Shown: in pieces, positions 1 through 7,958 of the stretch
Numbering within the stretch: position 1 is the first letter of the stretch
Layout: each line of letters starts with the position of its first letter
Source of the DNA: Sphingomonas echinoides ATCC 14820
Lineage (GTDB): Bacteria > Pseudomonadota > Alphaproteobacteria > Sphingomonadales > Sphingomonadaceae
Assembly: GCF_000241465.1 (NCBI RefSeq)
Contig: NZ_JH584235.1
Span: 2,476,779 to 2,540,778, forward strand
DNA: 64,000 bases
Direction: 5' to 3'
Made by a program: the position numbers and the translations under genes
Notes under the pieces: generated by a model
What the model saw: only the letters and a program-made list of their open reading frames with translations
What the model was told of the DNA's origin: nothing
The model's database searches: none

Positions 1-1044
1 ACGAGGGTCGATATGGTCATATTCCACCGCATAGCCGGGAGCGACAATCCGCGTCCGCTCCAGACCGGGGATCGAGGCGATCATCGCCGCCTGAATATCA
101 ACGGGGAGGGAGGTGGAAATGCCGTTGGGATAAACCGTCGCATCATCCAATCCCTCCGGCTCCAGGAAAATCTGGTGGCCGTCACGGTCGCCAAAGCGAT
201 GGATCTTGTCCTCGATTGAGGGGCAATAGCGCGGCCCTTGACCAGCAATGTCGCCGCCAAAGAGGGGGGAGCGATCGAGCCCGCCGCGAATGATGGCGTG
301 GGTTTCCGTAGTGGTCCGCGTAATCGCACAATGGAGCTGGGGCAGGGGACGAGCCCGCGACATCGGCGACATCGTCCACGGATCGGTATCGCTGGGCTGC
401 TGCGCGAGGCGCGCCCAATCGATGGTTCGTCCATCGAGGCGGGGAGGGGTGCCCGTCTTCAAGCGCGCCATTGGCAACTGTGCAGCGCGGAGCTGCTCCG
501 CCAATATCGAAGCGGCGGCCTCGCCAATCCGCCCGCCAACGGATCGCTGCTCACCGCAAAACATCCGCCCACCGAGAAACGTCCCGGTTGCGAGCACAAC
601 CGCGCCCGCCGCGAAGACCCGCCCGTCAGCGAGCCGTACGCCTGTTATGGTGCCCTGATCGGCCCTAACCAAGCTCGCGACCTCTCCGGCGACGATTTCC
701 AACCCTTCCTGCGCCTTGAGCATGGATTGGATCGCAGCCGCGTAGCGACGCCGGTCCGCCTGGACTCGCGGGCCTTGCACCGCTGCTCCTTTGCTGCGGT
801 TGAGCATGCGGTAGTGGATACCGGCTGCATCGGCCGCGCGGGCGATCAGGCCATCAAACGCGTCAACCTCACGCACCAAATGGCCTTTGCCGAGCCCTCC
901 AATCGCCGGGTTGCACGACATCGCGCCGATCTTGGCGGGCTCAAAACTGATCAAAGCGACGCGCGCGCCACAGCGCGCAGCCGCCGCTGCAGCCTCGGTG
1001 CCGGCGTGTCCGCCACCGACGACGATCACATCGAATTTGCTCAT
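1..1044 (-). CDS. mnmG: tRNA uridine-5-carboxymethylaminomethyl(34) synthesis enzyme MnmG (N-terminal part)
   Basis: FAD-dependent enzyme that, with MnmE, installs the carboxymethylaminomethyl group on wobble U34 of certain tRNAs. Reading the minus strand from the ATG at 1044 gives [19 protein letters not shown], the FAD-binding Rossmann motif (residues 10-17). It is followed by the family blocks [20 protein letters not shown] and ATGTFLGG and by GTPPRLDGR. The frame is still open at base 1, so 348 codons of roughly 620 are present and the C-terminus lies outside the window. It sits directly upstream of the parS site and downstream of mnmE on the same strand. In alphaproteobacteria mnmG is usually followed by rsmG, parA and parB, which would lie left of this window (inference). 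Confidence 0.96.
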   Translation of the reverse strand, partial: MSKFDVIVVGGGHAGTEAAAAAARCGARVALISFEPAKIGAMSCNPAIGGLGKGHLVREVDAFDGLIARAADAAGIHYRMLNRSKGAAVQGPRVQADRRRYAAAIQSMLKAQEGLEIVAGEVASLVRADQGTITGVRLADGRVFAAGAVVLATGTFLGGRMFCGEQRSVGGRIGEAAASILAEQLRAAQLPMARLKTGTPPRLDGRTIDWARLAQQPSDTDPWTMSPMSRARPLPQLHCAITRTTTETHAIIRGGLDRSPLFGGDIAGQGPRYCPSIEDKIHRFGDRDGHQIFLEPEGLDDATVYPNGISTSLPVDIQAAMIASIPGLERTRIVAPGYAVEYDHIDPR

Positions 1045-1092
1045 ACGCTGTCGCTAGGTCTTGTGCCCCGCGCTGTCAAAGGCGGTGCCGCA

Positions 1093-1108
1093 TGTTCCAC
1101 GTGGAACG
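1093..1108. promoter_or_regulatory. parS: parS centromere-like site
   Basis: TGTTCCACGTGGAACG contains a perfect 14-base palindrome, GTTCCACGTGGAAC, and matches 15 of 16 bases of the bacterial parS consensus TGTTCCACGTGGAACA. It lies in the short gap between mnmG and mnmE, about 5.9 kb from the probable oriC. This is the usual place for ParB-loading sites, close to the origin and the par genes. The identity rests on motif and context; no other full copy was seen in the window. Confidence 0.87.
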
Positions 1109-1113
1109 TCTGA

Positions 1114-2397
1114 TTATTTGCCGATGCAAAAGCGCGAAAACACCGCGTCCAGCACATTCTCGATTCCGCTTCGCCCGGCGACGGCATCGAGCGCCTTGAG
1201 AGCACCGCGTAGCTCTTCGGCGATGATCAGAAAATCGTCCACGCCTGCCGCCTGAAGATGCCCAAGGCATGCCGCCAACAGCGCCCGTTGTCGGCGATTG
1301 GTCGTGAGCATATCTTCCTGCGGCAATACGGCGCGCGCTCTCTCCGCGATGATCGTCCACAGGTCTTCAAGCCCATCCCCGGTCTTCGCCGACAACGATA
1401 TCGCGCAATTGGCCGGTACCATCGCCCGGTCCGCCAGATCCGCACGCGCATGCACGCGCAGATGATGGCGATCACTCGGCGCGTCGTCCCCAAGCCACAA
1501 AACCACGTCGGCACTTGCAATCGCCGCTGCCGCGCGCTCAATCCCAATGCGCTCGATCACATCACCCGGCGTGCTGGTCAGCCCGGCGGTATCGGTCAGA
1601 AGATAGGCTATCCCACCGCGCTCAACCGGAACCTCGATCCGGTCGCGGGTGGTGCCGGAGATGTCGGAGACAATCGCGACCTCACGACCGGTGAGCGCGT
1701 TGAGCAATGTCGACTTTCCGCTATTGGGCGGCCCCGCGATGACAACGCGGATCCCGTCATACAGCCGCTCAACCGGAGGAGCGGCGAGCAAGCGGGCAAT
1801 TTCCGTCGCCGTGGCCGCGAGCGCCGTGCCAATCTCCGCGCTGCTTTCGGTGGTAACATCGTCCTCATCTGAGAAATCCAACTGCGCTTCGACCCTGGCA
1901 GCGATCTCAATCAAACAGTCAGTCCAGCGATCGACATTGGCGCGCAGGCCGCCTTCGGCGATGCGCAACGCCGCGCGCCGCTGCGTCTCGGTTTGCGCGG
2001 ACAGCAAGTCTCCCAGGCCCTCCGCCTCGGTCAGGTCGATCACCCCATTCTCGAGAGCACGGCGCGTAAACTCGCCCGCCTCGGCATGGCGCATGCCCGG
2101 CTGCGCGGCGAGAGCAACCTCCACCGCAAGCACCACGGCGCGCCCGCCATGGATCTGCAATTCGACAACATCCTCCCCAGTCGCAGTCCGTGGCCCCGGG
2201 AACACCAGGACCAGCGCACGATCGAGCAAGGTTCCGTCTCGCGGATCGTGAAGAGCGCGCAGTGCTGCCCGGCGCGGCAAGGGCAATGGTCCAGCGATCG
2301 CTTGCGCAACCGCGAAGGCTTCCGGGCCGCTTAGCCGGACAATTGCAATCGCGGCCGGCGGTGCCCCGCTCGATGTCGCAAAAATGGTATCGCGCAT
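1114..2397 (-). CDS. mnmE: tRNA modification GTPase MnmE
   Basis: Partner of MnmG in wobble-uridine modification. The N-terminal folate-binding domain covers about residues 1-115. A helical domain is interrupted by the G domain, with P-loop GPPNSGKST (222-230), switch-region SGTTRD and DTAG (269-272). The protein ends in FCIGK, the invariant C-x-G-K terminus carrying the catalytic Cys. The start is placed at MRDTIFATSSG (ATG at 2397), where family similarity begins; a longer upstream reading adds 21 unrelated residues. Length is 427 aa, slightly shorter than the usual 440-455. It lies 13 bases downstream of the DUF6489 gene, probably in the same transcript. Confidence 0.96.
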   Translation of the reverse strand: MRDTIFATSSGAPPAAIAIVRLSGPEAFAVAQAIAGPLPLPRRAALRALHDPRDGTLLDRALVLVFPGPRTATGEDVVELQIHGGRAVVLAVEVALAAQPGMRHAEAGEFTRRALENGVIDLTEAEGLGDLLSAQTETQRRAALRIAEGGLRANVDRWTDCLIEIAARVEAQLDFSDEDDVTTESSAEIGTALAATATEIARLLAAPPVERLYDGIRVVIAGPPNSGKSTLLNALTGREVAIVSDISGTTRDRIEVPVERGGIAYLLTDTAGLTSTPGDVIERIGIERAAAAIASADVVLWLGDDAPSDRHHLRVHARADLADRAMVPANCAISLSAKTGDGLEDLWTIIAERARAVLPQEDMLTTNRRQRALLAACLGHLQAAGVDDFLIIAEELRGALKALDAVAGRSGIENVLDAVFSRFCIGK

Positions 2398-2410
2398 GGT
2401 CACGGCTGGA

Positions 2411-2635
2411 TTACTTGGTCGCGCTTTCAAACATCTTGCGCCACATCCCCATGCCGGCATCGCTCATCGGCATCCAGCTGCGCACCATATTGTCGAGCAG
2501 ATCGGGTGCGACCACGCCATCCATCGCGTCGGTCAGCATCGCGACATATTTTTCGTGGACCGGTGCAAGATCGGGCAGGCCCATGAAGCGGCGCGCCTCT
2601 TCGGGTGTACAATCGACTTCGACATTGATCTTCAT
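2411..2635 (-). CDS. DUF6489 family protein
   Basis: Small 74-residue protein beginning MKINVEVDCTPEEARRFMGL, a pattern I recognise from a conserved family of sphingomonads and other alphaproteobacteria annotated DUF6489. The Pro-Glu-Glu-Ala-Arg-Arg segment followed by FMGLPDL is characteristic. No membrane segment or catalytic motif is visible and the function is unknown. It is the first gene of a probable DUF6489-mnmE transcript and is divergent from ogt across 48 bases. The ATG at 2635 is chosen over an upstream reading because similarity starts there. Confidence 0.78.
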   Translation of the reverse strand: MKINVEVDCTPEEARRFMGLPDLAPVHEKYVAMLTDAMDGVVAPDLLDNMVRSWMPMSDAGMGMWRKMFESATK

Positions 2636-2683
2636 CGCGCTTCTCCGCTTGAGCGGGCCTGCGCCGCGCTGCATACTCTGGCT

Positions 2684-3166
2684 ATGTATGCGCGCGATAT
2701 AGCCCGGATCGCAACGCCTGTCGGTGTTGTCACGATTTATGGCGACGAGGTCGCAATAACCTCGGTCGAAATAGAGGCGGCTGCGGGGAATCCAACATCG
2801 GGCACTTCGTCACTCGTGCGAGACGCCGCCGATCAACTCCAGGCCTGGTTCGCCGGGGAGCGCACCGCTTTCCATCTGCCGCTCGTCGTCGCGCGTACCC
2901 CACGCGGCCAGATGTTGCGCGATGCGATGATCGCGATCGGCTATGGGGAAACGCTGAGCTACGGCGCTCTTGCGGCAAAGATCGGGTCGAGCCCGCGCGC
3001 GATCGGCCAGGCCTGTGCGCGCAACCCGTTTCCGATCATCGTGCCATGCCACCGCGTCACGAATGCCGACGGTTCGCTCGGTGCCTATTCTGCGGGAGCA
3101 GGGCCCGCGACCAAAAGCTGGCTGCTCGATTTCGAACGCCGCGACCAGCGCGATCGGCTTCTTTAG
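2684..3166 (+). CDS. ogt: methylated-DNA--[protein]-cysteine S-methyltransferase
   Basis: Suicide DNA-repair protein that moves the alkyl group from O6-alkylguanine to its own cysteine. The acceptor is Cys122 in IIVPCHRV, preceded by the DNA-binding helix segment SSPRAIGQACARNPFPI and the conserved GYGETLSYGALA. Length is 160 aa, typical of the Ogt/MGMT core without an Ada regulatory domain. The start MYARDIARIATPVG (ATG at 2684) matches the family; the frame extends far upstream without similarity. Its last four bases overlap the convergent TerC-family gene. Confidence 0.93.
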   Translation: MYARDIARIATPVGVVTIYGDEVAITSVEIEAAAGNPTSGTSSLVRDAADQLQAWFAGERTAFHLPLVVARTPRGQMLRDAMIAIGYGETLSYGALAAKIGSSPRAIGQACARNPFPIIVPCHRVTNADGSLGAYSAGAGPATKSWLLDFERRDQRDRLL

Positions 3167-3792
3167 AAGAGCAACCGCAGCACGCCGATTTCATGATCGA
3201 CGATGCCGTCGTAAATCATCCGGCCCGCGACAAAGAGAATCACGGCCAAGCCAATATAGGCGATCCAATGATACCGCCCGATGACGCGGGCGATGAAGTT
3301 CGCCGCCACCGCCATCAGCGTCACCGACAAAGCCAGGCCAAAAAACAGCACCGCAGGATGTTCGCGCGCGGCACCCGCGACGGCCAGGACATTATCCAGG
3401 CTGAGCGACACATTGGTGATGGCAACTTGAAGGGCGGCTTGCGCGAATGTCTTGGGATGCTTCGAGGCTGTATGGCCACCACTGGCCGCTTCGGCCGTCG
3501 CACCGATTTCGCGATAGAGTTTCCACCCCACCCACAGCAGCAGGATCCCGCCCGCCAAGAGCAAACCGACGACATGCAAAAGTTGCGTCGCAATCAGCGC
3601 AAAGCCGATCAGGCACACCATCGCCATCACCACCCCGAGCGCGAGCACTTGCTTGCGCTGCTTGGCGGGGAGGCCGGCGGCGAGGGTGCCCAGCACCATC
3701 GCATTGTCCCCGGAGAAGATCAGGTCGATCAGGATCACCTGGCCAAGCGTCGCCAAGCCGGCAGCGGTGAAAACGTCTGCGATGTTGAACAT
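3163..3792 (-). CDS. TerC family integral membrane protein (YjbE type)
   Basis: A 209-residue polytopic inner-membrane protein. The TerC hallmark SGDNAMV is at residues 27-33 and a second acidic block, VSLSLDNVLAVAGAA, follows; together they are thought to form a metal site in this family. About seven hydrophobic segments are visible. TerC/YjbE proteins are linked to manganese or metal-ion efflux and metallation of exported proteins, but the substrate here is unknown. I looked for a yybP-ykoY manganese riboswitch upstream and did not find one. Confidence 0.85.
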   Translation of the reverse strand: MFNIADVFTAAGLATLGQVILIDLIFSGDNAMVLGTLAAGLPAKQRKQVLALGVVMAMVCLIGFALIATQLLHVVGLLLAGGILLLWVGWKLYREIGATAEAASGGHTASKHPKTFAQAALQVAITNVSLSLDNVLAVAGAAREHPAVLFFGLALSVTLMAVAANFIARVIGRYHWIAYIGLAVILFVAGRMIYDGIVDHEIGVLRLLF

Positions 3793-3870
3793 AGGCTGCC
3801 CTCACCAAGCGGCATGGAGCACAGCCCCACGCCATCGACCGGACCTAGCCCGTCGGTCAAACCGATGCGA

Positions 3871-3895
3871 GTCCGACGGCACCCCGCCGACGGAC
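3871..3895 (-). terminator. weak hairpin downstream of rho
   Basis: GTCCGACGGC and GCCGACGGAC form a 10-base stem with one mismatch and a 5-base loop, just after the rho stop codon. No T-tract follows, so an intrinsic terminator is only possible; the end of rho may instead be Rho-dependent. Confidence 0.3.
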
Positions 3896-3904
3896 TGACA
3901 TCGC

Positions 3905-5161
3905 TTACTGGTTCATGCTGTCGAAGAAATCTTCGTTGGTCTTGGAATTCTTCATCTTGTCGAGCAGGAATTCCATCGAATCGATCGTGCCCATCTGCAT
4001 CAGGATGCGGCGCAGTACCCACATCTTGGAGAGCTTGCTCTGGTCGACCAACAGTTCTTCCTTGCGCGTGCCCGACTTGCCGACGTCGAGCGCCGGGAAG
4101 ATGCGCTTGTCGGCGACCTTGCGGTCGAGCACGATTTCCGAGTTACCCGTGCCCTTGAATTCCTCGAAGATCACTTCGTCCATGCGGCTGCCGGTATCGA
4201 TCAGCGCGGTCGCGATGATCGAGAGCGAGCCGCCTTCCTCGATGTTGCGCGCGGCACCAAAGAAGCGCTTCGGACGCTGCAGCGCGTTGGCGTCGACACC
4301 GCCGGTCAGCACCTTGCCCGACGAGGGAACGACAGTATTGTAGGCGCGGCCGAGGCGCGTAATCGAGTCGAGCAGGATCACCACGTCCTTCTTATGCTCG
4401 ACCAGGCGCTTGGCCTTTTCGATCACCATCTCCGCGACCTGGACGTGGCGCGTGGCGGGTTCGTCGAAGGTCGAGCTGACCACCTCGCCCTTGACCGAGC
4501 GCTGCATGTCGGTGACTTCCTCGGGGCGTTCGTCGATCAGCAGGACGATCAGGAACACCTCGGGGTGGTTGTCGGTGATCGCCTTGGCGATGTTCTGCAG
4601 CATCACCGTCTTGCCGACGCGTGGCGGCGCGACGATCAGCGTACGCTGGCCCTTGCCCTGCGGCGAAATGATGTCGATCACCCGCGCCGACTTGTCTTTG
4701 ATCGTCGGGTCCGACGGATCGAGCGTCAGCTTCTCATCGGGGTAGAGCGGGGTGAGGTTGTCGAAATTGACGCGGTGGCGCACCGCCTCGGGATCATCGA
4801 AATTGACCGCGGTCAGTTTGACCAACGCGAAATAGCGCTCGCCATCCTTGGGCCCGCGAATTTCGCCCTCGACCGTGTCGCCGGTGCGCAGGCCGAATTT
4901 GCGGACCTGGTTGGGCGAAATGTAGATGTCGTCGGGGCCGGCCAGATAATTGGCTTCGGGGCTGCGCAGGAAACCGAAACCATCGGGCAGCACTTCGATC
5001 GTGCCCAGCCCCATGATCTGCTCACCCTCTTCGGCCTGGACCTTGAGGATCGCAAACATCAAATCCTGCTTGCGCAGCGTCGAGGCGCTCTCGATGCCGA
5101 GTTCTTCGGCCATCGCGACCAGCTCGGCCGGCTTTTTGTTCTTCAGGTCTTTGAGATGCAT
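3905..5161 (-). CDS. rho: transcription termination factor Rho
   Basis: Hexameric RNA-dependent ATPase/translocase. From the ATG at 5161 the protein starts [20 protein letters not shown] (Rho N-terminal helical domain). A cold-shock RNA-binding domain (about 50-120, with [10 protein letters not shown]) follows, then P-loop APPRVGKT (178-185), Walker [16 protein letters not shown] and the R-loop/Q-loop segments. The length of 418 aa is standard. A longer reading upstream adds 39 residues with no similarity. It lies on the leftward leading strand of the probable origin. The 168-base leader to hemJ holds nothing I can name; rho genes are often autoregulated by attenuation in the leader. Confidence 0.97.
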   Translation of the reverse strand: MHLKDLKNKKPAELVAMAEELGIESASTLRKQDLMFAILKVQAEEGEQIMGLGTIEVLPDGFGFLRSPEANYLAGPDDIYISPNQVRKFGLRTGDTVEGEIRGPKDGERYFALVKLTAVNFDDPEAVRHRVNFDNLTPLYPDEKLTLDPSDPTIKDKSARVIDIISPQGKGQRTLIVAPPRVGKTVMLQNIAKAITDNHPEVFLIVLLIDERPEEVTDMQRSVKGEVVSSTFDEPATRHVQVAEMVIEKAKRLVEHKKDVVILLDSITRLGRAYNTVVPSSGKVLTGGVDANALQRPKRFFGAARNIEEGGSLSIIATALIDTGSRMDEVIFEEFKGTGNSEIVLDRKVADKRIFPALDVGKSGTRKEELLVDQSKLSKMWVLRRILMQMGTIDSMEFLLDKMKNSKTNEDFFDSMNQ

Positions 5162-5329
5162 TGCGGGCGTCCGGGCATAAAGGATGCTGGGGAAGGAGCT
5201 TCGGTCGGCGAAAGGTACGCGACGATGCTTGAGGAAGGAGGCCGCGACCGAACGGGTGGACCCGCCGCATTGCGACACGCAGGAGAGATACGAGGCCGGG
5301 TCGCGCCCGTCAAGGCGCGACGTGGTGCC

Positions 5330-5797
5330 TCAGAACGGCTGTACGATCGCCAGTATCACGATGAAGGTGACCAGAACCGCAGGCACCTCGTTGATCAGGC
5401 GCAATTGCCGCCCGGTCAGCGTCGGCTTGCCGGCCGCGAGTTTGCGGGCATAGCCCACTGCCCAACCATGATAGCCGCTGAGGATCAGAACCAGCGCCAG
5501 CTTCAAATGCAGCCAGCCAAGCCCGTGTTGCCCGGAAAACAGACCGGCATTGGCGGCAAGCGTCAGCCCGAGGATCCACACCACGGTCATCGACGGGGTA
5601 AGGATGATCGTGCGGATCTTGCGCTCGCGATCGATCCATAACGCAGCCTCGGGCGACGCAATGCCGCCGCTGGCCAACGCTTCCTGATGATAGACGAGAT
5701 AGCGCGGCAGCATGAACAGGCCCGCCATCCAGAACACGACGAAGATGACATGCGCCGCCTTGACCCACAGATAGGCGTTGCCGAGCATTCCAATCAT
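5330..5797 (-). CDS. hemJ: protoporphyrinogen IX oxidase HemJ (CopD-like membrane protein)
   Basis: A 155-residue membrane protein with about four hydrophobic segments. It contains the HemJ pattern: an early His in LWVKAAHVIFVVFWMAG, then LPRYLVYHQEA, and a later Lys/His region WLHLKLALVLILSGYH. HemJ oxidises protoporphyrinogen IX to protoporphyrin IX, the penultimate step of heme synthesis, in bacteria lacking HemG/HemY. The start overlaps the hemE stop by four bases (ATGA), so the two are translationally coupled and work in the same pathway, which strengthens the call. Confidence 0.88.
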   Translation of the reverse strand: MIGMLGNAYLWVKAAHVIFVVFWMAGLFMLPRYLVYHQEALASGGIASPEAALWIDRERKIRTIILTPSMTVVWILGLTLAANAGLFSGQHGLGWLHLKLALVLILSGYHGWAVGYARKLAAGKPTLTGRQLRLINEVPAVLVTFIVILAIVQPF

Positions 5798-6816
5798 CCA
5801 GCGCTCCGAACAAAGGCGAGCAACTGCTCGACATGGGCAATCGGCGTATCCTGCAAAATGCCGTGCCCAAGATTGAAGACATGGGGCCGATCGGCAAAGG
5901 CTGCAAGGATGCGTGCGGCGGCCTGTTCCATCGCCGCGCCCCCCGCGATCAGCACCAATGGATCGAGATTGCCTTGCACGGGCAGATCCTTAGGCAGGCT
6001 TGCCGCGGCCCATTCGGGATCGATGGTCTCATCGAGCCCGACCGCATCGACCCCGGTTTCCCGGACATAGGCTGGGAGTTTCTCCCCCGCCCCCTTCGGA
6101 AAGCCGATCACCGGTACACCCGGATGACGATCGTGCAACGCGCTGACGATGGCAGCATTGGGCGCAATCACCCAGCGTTCGAATTGCGCCGGGCTGAGGC
6201 TGCCCGCCCAACTGTCGAACAATTGTACGGCCTCGACGCCGGCCTCAATCTGCTTCGACAGATAATCGATGGTGCAGGTCGCGATCGCCGCGATGATCTC
6301 TTCGAATGCCGCAGGATCGCCATAAGCGAAACGCCGCGTTTCGCCCTGGTCGCGGCTCCCGTGTCCGGCAACCATATAAGTGGCAACGGTCCATGGGCTT
6401 CCCGCAAAGCCCAGGAAGGTGGTCTGGGCGGGTAGCGCCGCCGTGACCTGACGCACGGTCTCGTAAACCGGTTCAAGCCGCTGAGGGGCTGCCTGCAGGC
6501 CTTGCAGTGCATGGTCGAGCAGCGGTGGTGTCAGTGCGGGGCCTTCGCCCACCCCAAAGGTGAGATCCTGACCCAGCGCCGATGGCACCATCAAAATGTC
6601 CGAAAACAGAATCGCGCCATCAAAGCCGAACCGACGGATCGGTTGAATCGTGACCTCTGCCGCAGCGGGGCTATCGTTCACCAGCGCGAGGAACCCGCCC
6701 TTTTCTGCCCGGAGCGCCCGATATTCCGGGAGATATCGGCCTGCCTGGCGCATCAGCCAGACCGGCGGGGTGGGCTGACGTTCACCCAGGAGCGTGGCGA
6801 GCAGCGGCTTCTTCAT
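5794..6816 (-). CDS. hemE: uroporphyrinogen decarboxylase
   Basis: Decarboxylates uroporphyrinogen III to coproporphyrinogen III. The 340-residue product has the signature RQAGRYLPEYRALR (23-36), the catalytic-Asp segment ILFSDILMVP and the second signature GFAGSPWTVATYMVAG. Both its length and its position beside the probable replication origin match the hemE-oriC arrangement known from Caulobacter and other alphaproteobacteria. Its promoter must lie within or next to the origin region, so transcription and initiation may influence each other (inference). Confidence 0.97.
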   Translation of the reverse strand: MKKPLLATLLGERQPTPPVWLMRQAGRYLPEYRALRAEKGGFLALVNDSPAAAEVTIQPIRRFGFDGAILFSDILMVPSALGQDLTFGVGEGPALTPPLLDHALQGLQAAPQRLEPVYETVRQVTAALPAQTTFLGFAGSPWTVATYMVAGHGSRDQGETRRFAYGDPAAFEEIIAAIATCTIDYLSKQIEAGVEAVQLFDSWAGSLSPAQFERWVIAPNAAIVSALHDRHPGVPVIGFPKGAGEKLPAYVRETGVDAVGLDETIDPEWAAASLPKDLPVQGNLDPLVLIAGGAAMEQAAARILAAFADRPHVFNLGHGILQDTPIAHVEQLLAFVRSAG

Positions 6817-6843
6817 CGTCGGAATCGTCTTACCCTCTTCTAT

Positions 6844-6859
6844 AAGATTCTAGAATCTT
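6844..6859. repeat. 16-base perfect palindrome with two GANTC sites
   Basis: AAGATTCTAGAATCTT reads the same on both strands and contains GATTC and GAATC, both targets of the cell-cycle methyltransferase CcrM. It lies 28 bases upstream of the hemE start, in the AT-richest part of the origin gap. It could be a regulator-binding site or a methylation-sensitive element; no protein can be named. Confidence 0.6.
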
Positions 6860-6979
6860 GAAAGGATGAAGTGGTTGTAGGCACGTCGATAACGGGGCTT
6901 ATGCGGTCATCCCCGAAAAGCCAACAGGCTGGCCTTTGAGCAAGGCCGACTCTGGCGTGAGTCGTTCGATCTGTCCCCA

Positions 6980-6988
6980 TTATCCACA
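6980..6988 (+). promoter_or_regulatory. DnaA box (perfect)
   Basis: TTATCCACA, exact match to the high-affinity DnaA 9-mer, inside the hemE-ppsR gap. Confidence 0.85.
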
Positions 6989-7022
6989 GCCTGTTAGCCG
7001 AATCGTCGCTTGTGCGCACGCA

Positions 7023-7031
7023 TGTGGATAA
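7023..7031 (-). promoter_or_regulatory. DnaA box (perfect, inverted)
   Basis: TGTGGATAA on the plus strand is TTATCCACA on the minus strand. It faces the box at 6980 across 34 bases. Confidence 0.85.
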
Positions 7032-7039
7032 GCGGCGGG

Positions 7040-7048
7040 TTATCCACC
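7040..7048 (+). promoter_or_regulatory. DnaA box (one mismatch)
   Basis: TTATCCACC differs from the consensus only at the last base and lies 8 bases after the inverted perfect box. Confidence 0.6.
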
Positions 7049-7101
7049 AAAGGGATGACGCTTTGCTGGACCGCGAAGTTGCGCTAGCGCTTCTCCCCAT
7101 G

Positions 7102-7110
7102 TTGTCCACA
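7102..7110 (+). promoter_or_regulatory. DnaA box (one mismatch)
   Basis: TTGTCCACA differs from the consensus at position 3. It is 23 bases upstream of the ppsR start codon. Confidence 0.55.
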
Positions 7111-7133
7111 GCATCGCCCACCCGGCCTTTTTG

Positions 7134-7958
7134 ATGCGCCTGCATCTCCATTTGCTGTCGGATTCGACGGGCGAGACGCTCGAGAACATCGCGAAAGCGG
7201 CGCTTGCGCAATATGACGATGTCGAAACGATCCGCCACTTCTGGCCAATGGTGCGGACCGAGGCACATCTCGAGCGCATCCTTCAGGAAATTTCGCAAAA
7301 TCCGGGGCTGGTGCTGTTCACGCTGGTGAATAGCGAAACGCGGCGGACGCTCGAGACACGCTGCCGTGCGCTGGGGCTCCCGGCGGTGGCACCGCTGGAC
7401 GGGGTGACAGGTGCGTTGTCGGGCCTGCTCGGACAAGCGGCCAAAGCGCGACCGGGGCGCCAGCACGTGCTGGATGCCGCCTATTTCGCCCGGGTCGATG
7501 CGATTCAGTTCACCATCGCGCATGATGACGGGATACTCGCAGAAGATTGGGAAGAGGCCGACATCGTCTTGGCCGGTGTGTCGCGGTCGTCAAAGACGCC
7601 CACGTCGATCTATCTCGCCAATCGCGGGTTCAAGACCGCCAATATCCCGATCGTGCTCGAAAGCCCGCCACCCGCAAGCCTGTACACGTTGAAAAATCCG
7701 ATTGTGGTTGGGCTGACCACCAGCGCTGACCGGCTTATTCAGGTGCGGCGCAACCGGTTGCTGTCGCTCAACCAGAAGGTCGAGACGGCTTATGTCGATC
7801 AGGAAGCGGTCACGCGCGAAGTGGCGTTTGCGCGCCGGATGTTCGCCGACAATGGCTGGCCGGTGATCGACGTAACCCGGCGCTCGATCGAGGAAACGGC
7901 GGCGGCGATCATTGCATTGGTCGGCGAACGCCGCGGCGATGTCCGGGGCGACGCATGA
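7134..7958 (+). CDS. ppsR: pyruvate, water dikinase regulatory protein (DUF299 kinase/pyrophosphorylase)
   Basis: Bifunctional ADP-dependent kinase and pyrophosphorylase that switches phosphoenolpyruvate synthase or pyruvate phosphate dikinase off and on. The 274-residue product starts MRLHLHLLSDSTGETLEN and carries the family P-loop GVSRSSKTPTS and the following YLANRGFKTANIP. The ATG at 7134 is preferred to the TTG immediately before it. First gene rightwards from the probable oriC, in the same place as the DUF299 gene beside the Caulobacter origin. It overlaps maf by four bases. Confidence 0.92.
   Translation: MRLHLHLLSDSTGETLENIAKAALAQYDDVETIRHFWPMVRTEAHLERILQEISQNPGLVLFTLVNSETRRTLETRCRALGLPAVAPLDGVTGALSGLLGQAAKARPGRQHVLDAAYFARVDAIQFTIAHDDGILAEDWEEADIVLAGVSRSSKTPTSIYLANRGFKTANIPIVLESPPPASLYTLKNPIVVGLTTSADRLIQVRRNRLLSLNQKVETAYVDQEAVTREVAFARRMFADNGWPVIDVTRRSIEETAAAIIALVGERRGDVRGDA

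Larger units (their letters stand above)
6817..7133. other. oriC: probable chromosomal replication origin (oriC)
   Basis: This 317-base gap between divergent hemE and ppsR is the only long non-coding stretch among tightly packed genes here. It holds two perfect DnaA boxes (TTATCCACA) in opposite orientations, two near boxes and six GANTC sites. There is a 16-base palindrome in its most AT-rich part (about 6830-6890), which could be the unwinding element. Genes on both sides are transcribed away from it. The flanking order (hemE on one side, ppsR-maf-aroE-coaE-dnaQ on the other) is that of known alphaproteobacterial origins. No TTAA-N7-TTAA CtrA site was seen. A GC-skew switch would be the decisive test. 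Confidence 0.85.

Noticed and set aside
3793..3904. Possible manganese (yybP-ykoY) riboswitch upstream of the TerC gene
   Set aside because: The conserved GGGGAGUA and CUACC elements are missing; only a weak hairpin that better fits the end of rho is present.
6817..7133. CtrA-binding sites in the origin region
   Set aside because: No TTAA occurs in the gap, so the TTAA-N7-TTAA site cannot be present.
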